A stretch of 64,000 nucleotides of DNA. Origin: Platerodrilus igneus (Eukaryota > Arthropoda > Insecta > Coleoptera > Lycidae). The DNA lies in the NCBI GenBank assembly GCA_036346225.1, contig JARFIW010001215.1:3420501-3484500 (forward strand), in the 5' to 3' direction. Positions 55,264-64,000 of the stretch are shown in pieces. The number at the start of each line of letters is the position of its first letter. Within the stretch, counting starts at the first letter, position 1. The translations under genes and the position numbers were made by a program. The notes beneath the pieces are model-generated. The model ran no database searches and was not told where the DNA came from. It worked only from the letters and a program-made list of their open reading frames with translations.

Positions 55264-56610
55264 TTGCCCGTAGAGCAATGGGATTTCATTCTTGTACAAA
55301 TGATTTTAAATCGCTTGGATGGGCACACCGTTCGTAGTTTTGAAATGCATCAAGATCCGACCGCTATCCCATCTTATAAAAGGTTAATTGCTTATACGGA
55401 AAATACGTGTAAATCCTTTTCGAATTTGTCGGTAAATCATAAAACTGTTTTAAACAGACAAAACCTAATGTTAACCAATGTCCGCTTTGTATACAAGATC
55501 ACAATCTTTATCGCTGTAATGATTTCGTTAAACTTTCGTCGCAAGATCGCTATAACTTTGCAAAACCAACATCTGTGTATTAATTGCCTTAGTAATTCTC
55601 ACATTTTAAATAAATGTAAGTCTACTTTTTCATGCCGCCAATGCAATCAACGTCATCATTCGTTATTGCACTTCGATCGCGTTTCGTCTAAACCCGCTTC
55701 CCCTGCTAGTAACCAGGCTTGCTTGAGCCCGGACACCGCCTCTAAGGTATCACCTCGCTCTATTCCCGCTATTCAAGACCGCTACAAACCTTCTGCACCT
55801 CGGGCCTCTGAGGAATCATCGACTTCGTTTAGCTTTAGTGGTCCGTCAACTTCGAATGTCGTTTTATTTAATTCTTTAGCTAAACCTTCAGTTGTTTTAC
55901 TTTCCACCGTTCAAGTGGAAATTGCTGATTGCTCTGGTTCTTTCCAGCAATTTCGCGGTTTACTCGATTCAGACAGCATGACTTCTTTTATTTCGCAAAA
56001 TAGTGTGAAACGTTTAGGTTTTCGTGCTACTCCACATTCTCTTACACTTAGTGTTTTAGGGTCCATGCGCTCTGTTGCTCAGCATGGCACTGTCGCCGTT
56101 TTGCTCAAACCAATAGGTGTTTCTTCATCGATTATTACTTTTCAAGCTGTAGTATTTCCTAAAATTTGTGCAGATTTACCTACTTCTAATATTTCTTTAC
56201 AACATTTTAATCATCTGGCTAACCTCAAGCTAGTTGATCCGCTCTTTGCTCAATCTGGACTCATTGATTTCTTAATTAGCGCGGATATTTGCCCCCAAGT
56301 GTTATTAGACGGTTGCATCCAGGGTGATAGCGATCAACCTGTTGCTATTAATACCATCTTCGGATATCTTTTAATGAAAAACATGCCTTCTTCGCCCGTT
56401 TCTGAAATAACTAGCTTGTTTTGCATGACAGATTCTACTTCCTCCTTGGAAGATGTTGTCGCTAAATTCTGGGAAGTCGAAGCTGTCCCCGCCGCTCAAC
56501 CTTTCACGCCTGAAAAAACTCTTGTTGGAAAACATTTTGTCAATACGTTTCGCCGCAATGAACAAGGCCGCTATGTCGTCTCTTTGCCGTTTAGAGATTT
56601 GTATCTTTAG
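55264..56610 (+). pseudogene. BEL/Pao gag C terminus, zinc knuckles and A17-type protease
   Basis: A 448-codon open stretch. Residues near 100 show the two-part zinc region CINCLSNSHILNKC and CRQCNQRHHSLLH, diagnostic of BEL/Pao. From about residue 215 comes the aspartic protease: FRGLLDSDSMTSFIS, where the family has LLD-x-GS, followed by ADLPTSNISL and LIDFLISADIC. The catalytic DSGS-like triad is altered to DSDS. It ends at FRDLYL with a frame change into the RT. Confidence 0.87.
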
Positions 56611-57180
56611 AAAATCGTTTACTCAAGCAACCTCGTGTTTACGAACAATACGTTTCGTTCATGCGTGAATATCTTGATTCTCAACATATGCAATCTATTG
56701 TTATTGGGTCTCATTCGGACTTTTCTTATTACATCCCGCATCATTGCGTTGTGAAACCCGAAAGCGTAAGTACGAAATTACGAGTTGTTTTCAAGCTTCA
56801 GCTAAAACTCTGTCTCAATCGTCCTTAAACGATCACTTGTTTGTTGGGCCGAAGTTGCAACCCGATATCACCGCAATTTTATTACAATTTCGTTTACATC
56901 CTTATGTTGTCACTGCCGATATTCGTCAGATGTACAGACAAATTCTTGTAAATCCCGCTCAGTGTGACTATCAACGAATTGTTTGGCGCTTCTCCCCTGA
57001 GGAGCCCATTCAGGATTTTAAATTAAATGCCGTTACGTATGGAATCAATTGTGCTCCCTTTCTTGCCATACGCACGCTTCAGCAGTCGGCCGAGGACGAA
57101 GGGAATTCTTATCCGTTAGGCGCCTCCGCACTTCGCCACCATACTTATATTGATGACATCGCTACTCGCTCTACGTAATC
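56611..57180 (+). pseudogene. pol: BEL/Pao reverse transcriptase, truncated by a SINE
   Basis: After a frame change, the RT start YYIPHHCVVKP and SVSTKLRVVF appear near 56735-56795. The open part 56744-57178 then has LNDHLFVGPKLQPDI, TADIRQMYRQILV, YGINCAPFLAIRTLQ and the catalytic HTYIDDIAT near 57145. Similarity breaks at 57184, where a SINE begins. Short in-family peptide traces may resume at 57399-57560. RNase H, integrase and the 3' LTR are absent. Confidence 0.87.
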
Positions 57181-57183
57181 AAC

Positions 57184-57398
57184 TAAATGACAGGTGAGCA
57201 TTTTTCACAAAAATTACGTCCTCGTTCGGATGAGAGGTTTAATGGAGGTCCCGTGTGTGAGTGTTGTCACGCACGTTAAAGATCCCTACCTTGCCTGGAA
57301 CGGCAAGGGTTCGGCAAAATTCTAAAATTTCCGGGCAACAAAAAACTCGCCTCCTGGCCAATGTAGTACCTACCGGTGGAGCATTGGAAATGTAAATG
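57184..57398 (+). mobile_element. tRNA-SINE copy 6, head truncated
   Basis: Core and 3' part of the family (CCTCGTTCGGATGAGAGG, ACGTTAAAGATCCCTACC, GGTGGAGCATTGGAAATG). The tRNA-like head is missing. It sits inside the BEL/Pao RT. Confidence 0.88.
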
Positions 57399-57590
57399 AA
57401 CTGTGTATTTGTACTTCGGAAAATCTACCGTCAGATCTTGAAGCTCTATTGCTTTGAATTTAATTTTTAATCGGTCCTTATACCGATGCCCGCATTGTCG
57501 AACGAACAAGACGTGTTTCAAATCGCTCTCCATATTTAATTAATTAATTAAATATCGAAGCTAGAAGTTAGGAGTTGCAGTGATAATAAT
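57399..57590 (+). other. Possible BEL/Pao remnant and boundary to the next LINE
   Basis: CTSENLPSDLEAL-like coding would suit the Pao RT thumb region after the YIDD box, but the match is too short to be sure. A TTAATTAATTAATTAA run at 57536 precedes the LINE leader. Confidence 0.3.
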
Positions 57591-57899
57591 TTACTTTATA
57601 AGTATAAGACTCGTTAAATCAGTGCGAGGCAATCTTGCGGTTGTTTTAACCCCAAAGGGTTGGAACATTAATTCCCAATCAAACTCAAGTGAAGTGCTAA
57701 AAGACCATTAATAATAGAACTTTACCCGCGCGGTATATAATATAATCTAGTTACAACCCCAAAATCAGCAGTGTGTCTAGCAGAAATTAGCTCTGGAAAC
57801 AAATATTTTAATTAAATCAATTTCAAATTTACGAACATCTAGGTACTAAGACGCTAACAAATAACAGCTTGGACACCACATGTTCATGAATAACGATAA

Positions 57900-59401
57900 A
57901 TTGGATTAGCAAACAAGGCTAACAGCACATACAACTACTACATCAAGCAACTTAATAATTCCGTCACCACTAGCACCACCAACGCCATCGTCAGTGGAGG
58001 TGATGACCCCCGCATAAAGAGCTCCGCCGTGCTGCACTCTCCACCACACCGTTTGCGAGCCTCATCCGTGAGCTCGAGCACCTCGGAACAAAAATCTAAG
58101 AGACCGAAAGAAGAAGAGGATTCTGCATCTGAACATCTGACTGTCTCCATTATGCGCCAAATAAGCGACATCAAAACTGATATCAGTGAGTTTGTACTGA
58201 AAGATAGCAATAAGATAAGTAAAGCGAACGCGACGTACCTTATAGCTAAAGGCCTTATCGCCAATGAAGCCGTCCACCAGAACGAGATTACGACCACTAA
58301 GCTACAATCGGCAGAGAAGAATATAAAGAATATCCTTCAGATATGTACACGCCAACCCTCCTCCACACACACACACAACCATCCACATCAATCAACACAC
58401 CAATTACTTGCGCAACTGCAACCTTACACAAAACCAACTTCCCAACACGCACCCCAACAAGACCACCTTTCAAACTAATCACATTAAAACCTACCACAAC
58501 CAATACGACTCCCTATGCCTTATTAAAAATTATAAAAACAAACCTACAGCCGTCCCTCCCTATCTCAATATCAGAGATATCTGACCTGCAATATAAACCC
58601 TCCGATATAAAATTAATCACAACGTTAAATCAGAAATCCTGCTCTGTCCATGTCCCAGCTCCTAAACAACTCCAGCTAATCATCTTTGGCTGGACAAGGA
58701 AACTTCCAACACGGACGCAATAAACTACATTTACACCCAAAACTCCCTACATAACCTCATAGCTGAAGACATATATACACAAGAAATCTCAGTTGCAGTA
58801 CGTAGACCAAAGACAGACAACTCAGACAACTTAATAATAAACGTTTTCCCCCGACTTAGAACAAATACTGACCAACAATACGCACCTCTTCATGGATACA
58901 TGGCCTACCGCACGCGAGACCTAGTGTCCGTTACCAGCTTTTATAGTTGTCAAAGATTCGGCCACTCGGCGAAAGTCTGCCGCTATCAAGTATCCTGTGG
59001 AAAGTGCGCAGAAGGCAACTCCGTGGCGTAGTTGGTATGGGTGACTACTACGCCCAAGGTCTCGGGATTGAATCCCGACACGGTCCGTTTGAAAAATGTT
59101 AGGCGAGCATTTTTCACAAAAATAACACCCTCGTTTGGATGAGAGGTAAAATGGAGGTCCCGTGTATGAGTGTTGTCACGCATGTTAAAGCTTGGAACAG
59201 CAAGAGTTCGGCAAAATTCCAAATTTTCTAGGTTAAAAAAAGAACTCGCTTCCTGGCCTATGCAGTACTTTCGGGTGGAGCATTGGAAGAAAATCACATG
59301 TAAAGAAAGGTGCGTAGGACCTCATACCATAAGAGACTGCACCCGACTTACGACAGACCGCACGACCACATGGTGACTAACTCCGAATGCCCCATATACA
59401 A
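57900..59401 (+). pseudogene. LINE ORF1 (gag-like), interrupted by a SINE
   Basis: An open frame from 57900 to 58478 is Ser/Thr-rich with a Lys-rich patch (EQKSKRPKEEEDS) and a helical segment. It shifts frame in the CA-rich stretch near 58360-58470. The RNA-binding part then follows: FYSCQRFGHSAKVCRYQVSC with GKCAEG, a CCHC series, near 58940-59012. SINE copy 7 cuts in here. The last knuckle resumes after it as GPHTIRDCTRL near 59322. ORF1 proteins bind the LINE RNA. Confidence 0.78.
59014..59303 (+). mobile_element. tRNA-SINE copy 7, full length, best preserved
   Basis: Head with A box GTGGCGTAGTTGGTA and B box GGGATTGAATCCCGAC. The core is CCTCGTTTGGATGAGAGG to GTTGTCACGCATGTTAAAG, and the 3' end is GGTGGAGCATTGGAAG to AATCACATGTAA. 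It is flanked by GAAAGTGCGCAGAA (59000-59013) and GAAAGGTGCGTAGGA (59305-59319), an imperfect target duplication in the ORF1 zinc-knuckle codons. The head explains why it resembles a tRNA gene. It is not one. Confidence 0.93.
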
Positions 59402-59403
59402 AC

Positions 59404-60330
59404 AAGCACTTGAGATTACAAAAAGACGTATTGATTATGCACTTTAAACCCCTACACAGAAGACGGACGCTAGATTCTCCCTGTAACCAACTAGTTCTTC
59501 ATGCAGTACAAGTCAACCTTCAACATTTCCGAGCAGCTACCCTGGAATTTATTAAAACACTTCCTGAAAATCACATCTCCATTGCCCTATTACAAAAACC
59601 CCACCTTATCAATAACAAAATCACATCGCTTCCACCATACGCTAGATTATACAACCATCCCACCCCAACTGACCCTAAGCTCACCTTCGCCATTATCATC
59701 ACAGACCCTACAATAGATGCCTCCTTCATATCATCCCTTTCCACATACCAAACTACAACAATAGAACTTTATTGGAAATTTGGCTCCTTATGTCTAATCT
59801 CCTCCTACTTTCAATTTGGACAAGACATCAACACTCACTTACAGCAACTAGATAACGCACTTAATGTTATATGACACCGACTCACAATAATATGCACAGA
59901 CGCCAACGCACGATCAACCCTAAGACACAACGGCATCACTGACGAACGACGCTCCCTTCTTGAAGACCTTATCTCCCAGCATAACTTACAAATCCTAAAC
60001 ACCCCCTCCCATATCCCAATATGGGAATCCTCTAACCACCAATCCAATATTGATGTAACACTGGCCACCCCATCCGCCGCCAATATCATCTCCACTTGGA
60101 AAATATCCCACATAATTCAAACCAGTGATCACAATCCTATACCTTTGAAAATACCACCAAAACTTACACCGCGAACCTTTTATAAAACCCCATCCTACAA
60201 TACCCGAAAAGCTAACTGGCAGCAATTCCTAAACAACCTCAGTAAAAAAACCCTCATCTTCCTATCAAGCGCATACAAAAATACCGACCCCAACTCCCCA
60301 CGCCACCACTATTATCACGAACATACATAA
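59404..60330 (+). pseudogene. LINE ORF2: apurinic-type endonuclease
   Basis: VQVNLQHFRAATLEF near 59508 is the N-HH-QAN type start of R1-group endonucleases. IALLQKPHL (family QEP) is near 59580 and ISSYFQFG near 59800. After a TGA at 59872, ICTDANARSTLRHNG, IPIWESSNHQSNIDVTL and TSDHNPIPL follow in another frame (59890-60146). The set matches R1-type endonucleases. It would nick the target DNA. Confidence 0.8.
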
Positions 60331-60779
60331 CGCAGCTAAAGACACCATCCCACACAAATACTACACACAGAAAACAAACACGTGGTGGACATTAAAACTT
60401 GACTTTAAAAGACGAACACTGAGCAAAGTACGACACCAACTTCAGAACGCCAAACGCGGACAGCACAACAACGGTAACGTACTTACATACGAATACAAAA
60501 CAGCAAAAACCGAGTACAAAGCACTGATAGCAAATACTAAAAAACAACACTACATAACTATAATCAACGAACACACCAATGACCCCTGGAAGAAATACCG
60601 TAAACTAATAAAACCACCCCTAACCATATACTTTCTACACCATTGAACCAAACTGACCCCCCATTTCTTAATACCCTAACACACTCCTGGATACAGTAAT
60701 TCCCTCCACCATCCCTTATGCACACACTAAACAACAACAAGCAACAATACAATACGCAAATACACCACCAAACAATATA

Positions 60780-62090
60780 GCAGATTATGACTTAGACATA
60801 GACTCATTAGACTCAATAGTAAAAAACCTTGACCCTAATAAAGCCCCCAGCCCAGATCAAATCTCCAACCTTATGATACATGGCCTATCATTAAAGATTC
60901 CATGATCCAACTTACTCGTAAATGCCTTAAATCTGGCACTTTTACGAATATCCTCAAAAAAATTCTATTATCCTCATATTAAAACCCAGCAAACCTCCTG
61001 AAGACCCAAAATCCTACCGCCCCATAGCACTTCTCTCCACAATTGGTAAAATCCTAGAGCGTATCCTTATCCAGAAGATCAACTCCTATATAGATAAACA
61101 CTCCGTCCTTTCTGAAAACCAACATGGATCCCGTCCCGAGGCCACCATCCGATCCCTAATCACCACCGTCCAGACATCTCCCTCCAAATATGTAATAGCA
61201 ATTTTCGTTGACTTCCAATCCGCCTTTGATCTCCTATGGTAGCCCAACGTCCTCTCACAAATTAAAAAGCAAACGTTCTTCGAAATATATACAAAATCCT
61301 AAAATCCTACCTACACTAACGTTCTACAAACCTAAACTCCAACTACTTTTCTAACACCAAACTCCTATCCCAGGGTTGTCCGCAAGGATCGGTCCTTTCG
61401 CCCATGCTATGAAACCTTCCTACAAACCCCCTCCTAGACCTTGACATCCCTAATACTTCTACCTTCGCCTGTGCTGATGACCTAACTATCTCGTACATGG
61501 AAACTCTCGCTTATCGTTAGAGAACACTGCCCACCCCCCGATCCAAAAACTCGAATCCTGGTCTTTACTAAACAAACAACCCCTATCACCCGCTAAATCC
61601 AAAATCTTATTACTTAAAGGATATCTCCAGCGCGCCCCCACTATCCACATATTAAACACACCTTTAACCCTATCCGAATCAACCACGTACCTTGGAATCC
61701 AAATCTAAACACGCTCATCTATCATATCTCCGATCCAAAATCAAATCAATCCTTAATAATATACATCATTCCCTACCAAAATCCATTGAACTGACTCGCC
61801 CCACCCGTAAACTAATCCTACATCAAATAATAATTCCCATCCTAAGTTATGCAATAGACTCCTGCTACCCCCTTACAATACCTCATTCCTGCAGAAACCT
61901 TAATCCAATCATAAGACCTTTCTTACTATTTTCCACAAAAGCCTTCAGAACATCCCCCACCTCAACACTATACACAATTTTGAAACAACCACCTCTAAAC
62001 ATCCTGCTTCACTCCAAAGTACAACTTCGAAACCTAAAGAAAAGACGACCAATACAATTACATGACCGCACCCTATAACCCACAGAATAC
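60780..62090 (+). pseudogene. LINE ORF2: reverse transcriptase, heavily decayed
   Basis: NLDPNKAPSPDQISNLMIHG near 60822 begins the RT. The SENQHGSRPEA, FVDFQSAFD and LSQGCPQGSVLSPML boxes appear in different frames near 61110, 61205 and 61370. FACADDLTI, the catalytic box with Phe/Ala-Asp-Asp, is near 61465. The C-terminal part is open at 61692-62078. Several stops and frame changes rule out function. Confidence 0.8.
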
Positions 62091-62301
62091 GAAACAATGA
62101 CAATGACAAACATAAACAACCTAATTACTGAATCCCTAATGCACAGCTGGCAAGACCAATGGGACAACGAGTCACAGGTAAACATACACACGACATTTTC
62201 CCAGGTATTACGAACATCCCCGAACATATCCCCTACTCCAACCGATCCACTATACAATTCCTGACCGGACACGACAAATTCCGACAAAAATTACATTCCT
62301 T

Positions 62302-62790
62302 CTAACTAGTCCCTTCCCCTTACTGTCCCTGCTCGAACCAAAACATAACTGAAACCCCCGCACCACTTAATATACTTATGCCACAACTCCATTCCTCACC
62401 AAACCCACATAAAACACGCGATCTAACTTAATCTTTTTACCCCACTACCTAGCATCAATTACTTCGCAATTAACTATCCCCTCCAATTTAACCCTTTCCT
62501 AAATGAAATTCTTATTACAAAACCCCCCGTCCATTAATAGTATTCCTTCTACATCAATATCCCCACCTCCACAACACTACACTGCACACCAACTTCTCTG
62601 CCTACAGTCCAAGATTATTTCGGCGATAAGGAAAAGAAACTCAAGATTATTAACGTATTACATCGGAAATTAATATATATTGTAAATTTATTGTAATTTA
62701 TGTTATTTGTAAAACTTTTGTTCATATTCACTAGGTTAGGCCTTAGCCCAGGAATAGTGGACAACAATAAATAAACAAACAAACAAACCA
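62302..62790 (+). other. LINE C-terminal CPC motif remnant, 3' UTR and tail
   Basis: YCPCSNQNITETPAP near 62316 resembles the C-x-C-E-T-x-H closing motif of R1-group ORF2. It is followed by non-coding sequence and the AAAC/AAAT tail. Confidence 0.6.
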
Positions 62791-63698
62791 ATTCCCACAG
62801 CACGATCTTCCGCTTTATTACTTCCTCTTGTGACTATCCTTTTCGTAGAGTCCCTAAGCTCCTGTATTTGTTCTCACAATGTAACATTGTTCTATGCTAA
62901 ATAAAGGGTATTATTCCATTAATTACATAAAAGTAACGTACTTGTGCTAAGGTCTTGATCGTCTAGCCATGTTTCAGATAAGACTCTGTATTTTTCACGT
63001 ATTTAACATTGTTGAACTTACAATATAGCGACGTATTTATTAACGAATAACACTTTTATGATTTAGGAAATCTTTTATTACAGCGGTTTTTAAATAAGTC
63101 ATCGTCCTGAATTATTACGGTTACAATGTATTTAAAAGAAATTATTAGCTGAATGATCTTTATGGAAAGGAAATTTTGAAATAACGCTCAATTTCGATTA
63201 ATTATTTGTGAAATCTATTGCACAGAGTGTGTTCAGCCTTATTATGTCCCTTCAAAATTAAATTTCCTTTCTTTCCAACTAATTTATAGCTAGCGTAACA
63301 CAACACGTTACAATTGACTTTAAAGGTATCGAATCCTGTCCGTTTGTTTGTTTTTATGAACGTTCTTCTTCTAAATAGGACATCAAGCTCCTTACTTCCT
63401 TCCTTCCTTTCTTCCTTGTATGTCACAAATAACTTTTAATTGGTTGTTTCTCCGAAGCATACCTAATATTAGCTTATGGAGTGATATTCTAGATTTGTAG
63501 AGAAACTGATCAGCTCATTACGCGAGAGATATTGCTTCAGTTTCTTTAAAGTTCCTATTAAAAAAACTTCTTCAAATGTTTCCTCTTCTCTTTAATTATC
63601 AACTTTTGTGGATTTATTTCATGTTATCCAATATCTCAAATATTTCTGCTTTTGTGGCTTATTGTAACACAATAAAACGCGATGAAATCACAAGTTCA
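62791..63698. other. No gene recognised
   Basis: AT-rich sequence, with the diverged repeat shared with 46187 at 63230-63315 and a (CTTC)n-like run at about 63389-63418. Confidence 0.4.
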
Positions 63699-63704
63699 AC
63701 TTAT

Positions 63705-63985
63705 GCGTATATAAGCATTTCCTGTCGTTTCCAAACAATTTCCCTCTAAGCTCAAACCCGAGAAATTAGCTTCATTTCTCTTTTGTAGCATCTGTATGCT
63801 GGATGCCACACAGCAAATGTCACTTTTAGCATGGATCGCTAACACTTCCACCACTTTACGTAATGCGGTTTGTCAGCAACTACAGCAAAATCCCACTTCT
63901 GATGATTGCTGACAATCAATAATAACATTTACTGAATTTTTAGGAAATTATGCTGAAACGTCAGAAAGCGATTTTCATATCGCTT
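63705..63985 (+). other. TATA-like box and short broken coding-like frame at the right edge
   Basis: TATATAAG at about 63707 is followed by CTTTTGTAGCATCTG and an ATG near 63798 that opens MLDATQQMSLLAWIANTSTT. It meets a TGA after 38 codons, and the same frame continues with FTEFLGNYAETSESDFHI. It could be the start of an element or gene leaving the window. No family is recognised. Confidence 0.25.
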
Positions 63986-64000
63986 TGAGGATCAAATAAT

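Larger units (their letters stand above)
57591..62790 (+). mobile_element. R1/jockey-group LINE with a SINE in ORF1
   Basis: Plus-strand non-LTR element with ORF1 (gag-like, zinc knuckles), ORF2 endonuclease and RT, a C-terminal CPC motif, and a 3' tail AATAAATAAACAAACAAAC at about 62766-62789. The 5' limit is approximate. The coding strand is unusually C-rich and G-poor compared with its surroundings. ORF2 has many stops. Confidence 0.82.

Noticed and set aside
58343..58723. Second protein overlapping LINE ORF1
   Set aside because: It is mainly the other frame of a CA-rich stretch; part of it is probably ORF1 continuing after a frameshift.
59014..59090. tRNA gene
   Set aside because: A and B boxes are present but the sequence is the head of a 290-bp SINE repeated elsewhere in the window, and the cloverleaf is not complete.

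Overview
This 64 kb window is AT-rich, gene-poor eukaryotic DNA from an arthropod, most likely an insect. Its whole readable content is transposable elements: Ty3/Gypsy and BEL/Pao LTR elements, an RTE/BovB-like LINE family, two R1/jockey-group LINEs, a Penelope-like element, a tRNA-derived SINE family and a mariner-like DNA transposon. No intact host gene was found. Host-like coding sequence is limited to a decayed eEF1A copy and one small unrecognised reading frame with a premature stop. No species is claimed.

Layout. 1-8489: a broken Ty3/Gypsy element (A, + strand) whose 5' LTR runs off the left edge. 8523-10124: a related LTR in the opposite orientation, with (TA)n tracts on both sides. 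10162-24400: a four-level nest. A Penelope-like element (- strand) was split by an RTE-like LINE (15-bp target duplication). That LINE was split in its 5' leader by a tRNA-SINE (about 14-bp duplication), and the SINE was split in its tRNA-like head by a nearly intact 9.2 kb Gypsy element (B, 4-bp duplication ACGG). 24.4-25.7 kb: a possible protein-primed polymerase (Polinton-like) remnant, a (TG)n tract and a degenerate tandem repeat. 27.7-28.5 kb: a LINE 5' fragment and two SINEs. 29.65-30.4 kb: an eEF1A pseudogene that still ends at a splice donor. 30.4-33.4 kb: a second RTE-like LINE. 33.4-35.7 kb: a small tandem segmental duplication carrying SINEs, with a 532-bp solo LTR in one of them. 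35.7-47.5 kb: mostly unassigned, with LINE fragments and a 600-bp dispersed repeat pair. 47.5-49.2 kb: a complex 640-bp-arm inverted repeat. 50.1-51.3 kb: a dead mariner-like transposon. 51.9-53.2 kb: a decayed R1-like LINE. 54.5-57.4 kb: a decayed BEL/Pao element cut by a SINE. 57.6-62.8 kb: a second R1/jockey-type LINE with a SINE inside its ORF1 zinc-knuckle region. 62.8-64 kb: unassigned.

Gypsy-B is the youngest and most coherent element. Its LTRs are nearly identical, gag is open, gag and pol overlap in the -1 frame at a TTTAAAC heptamer, and pol has only three nonsense codons. It also carries a long, very basic open frame on the strand opposite gag-pol. All other autonomous elements are frameshifted. 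Motif-based family assignments are firm for the main elements; exact LTR starts, clades and the unassigned stretches are not.
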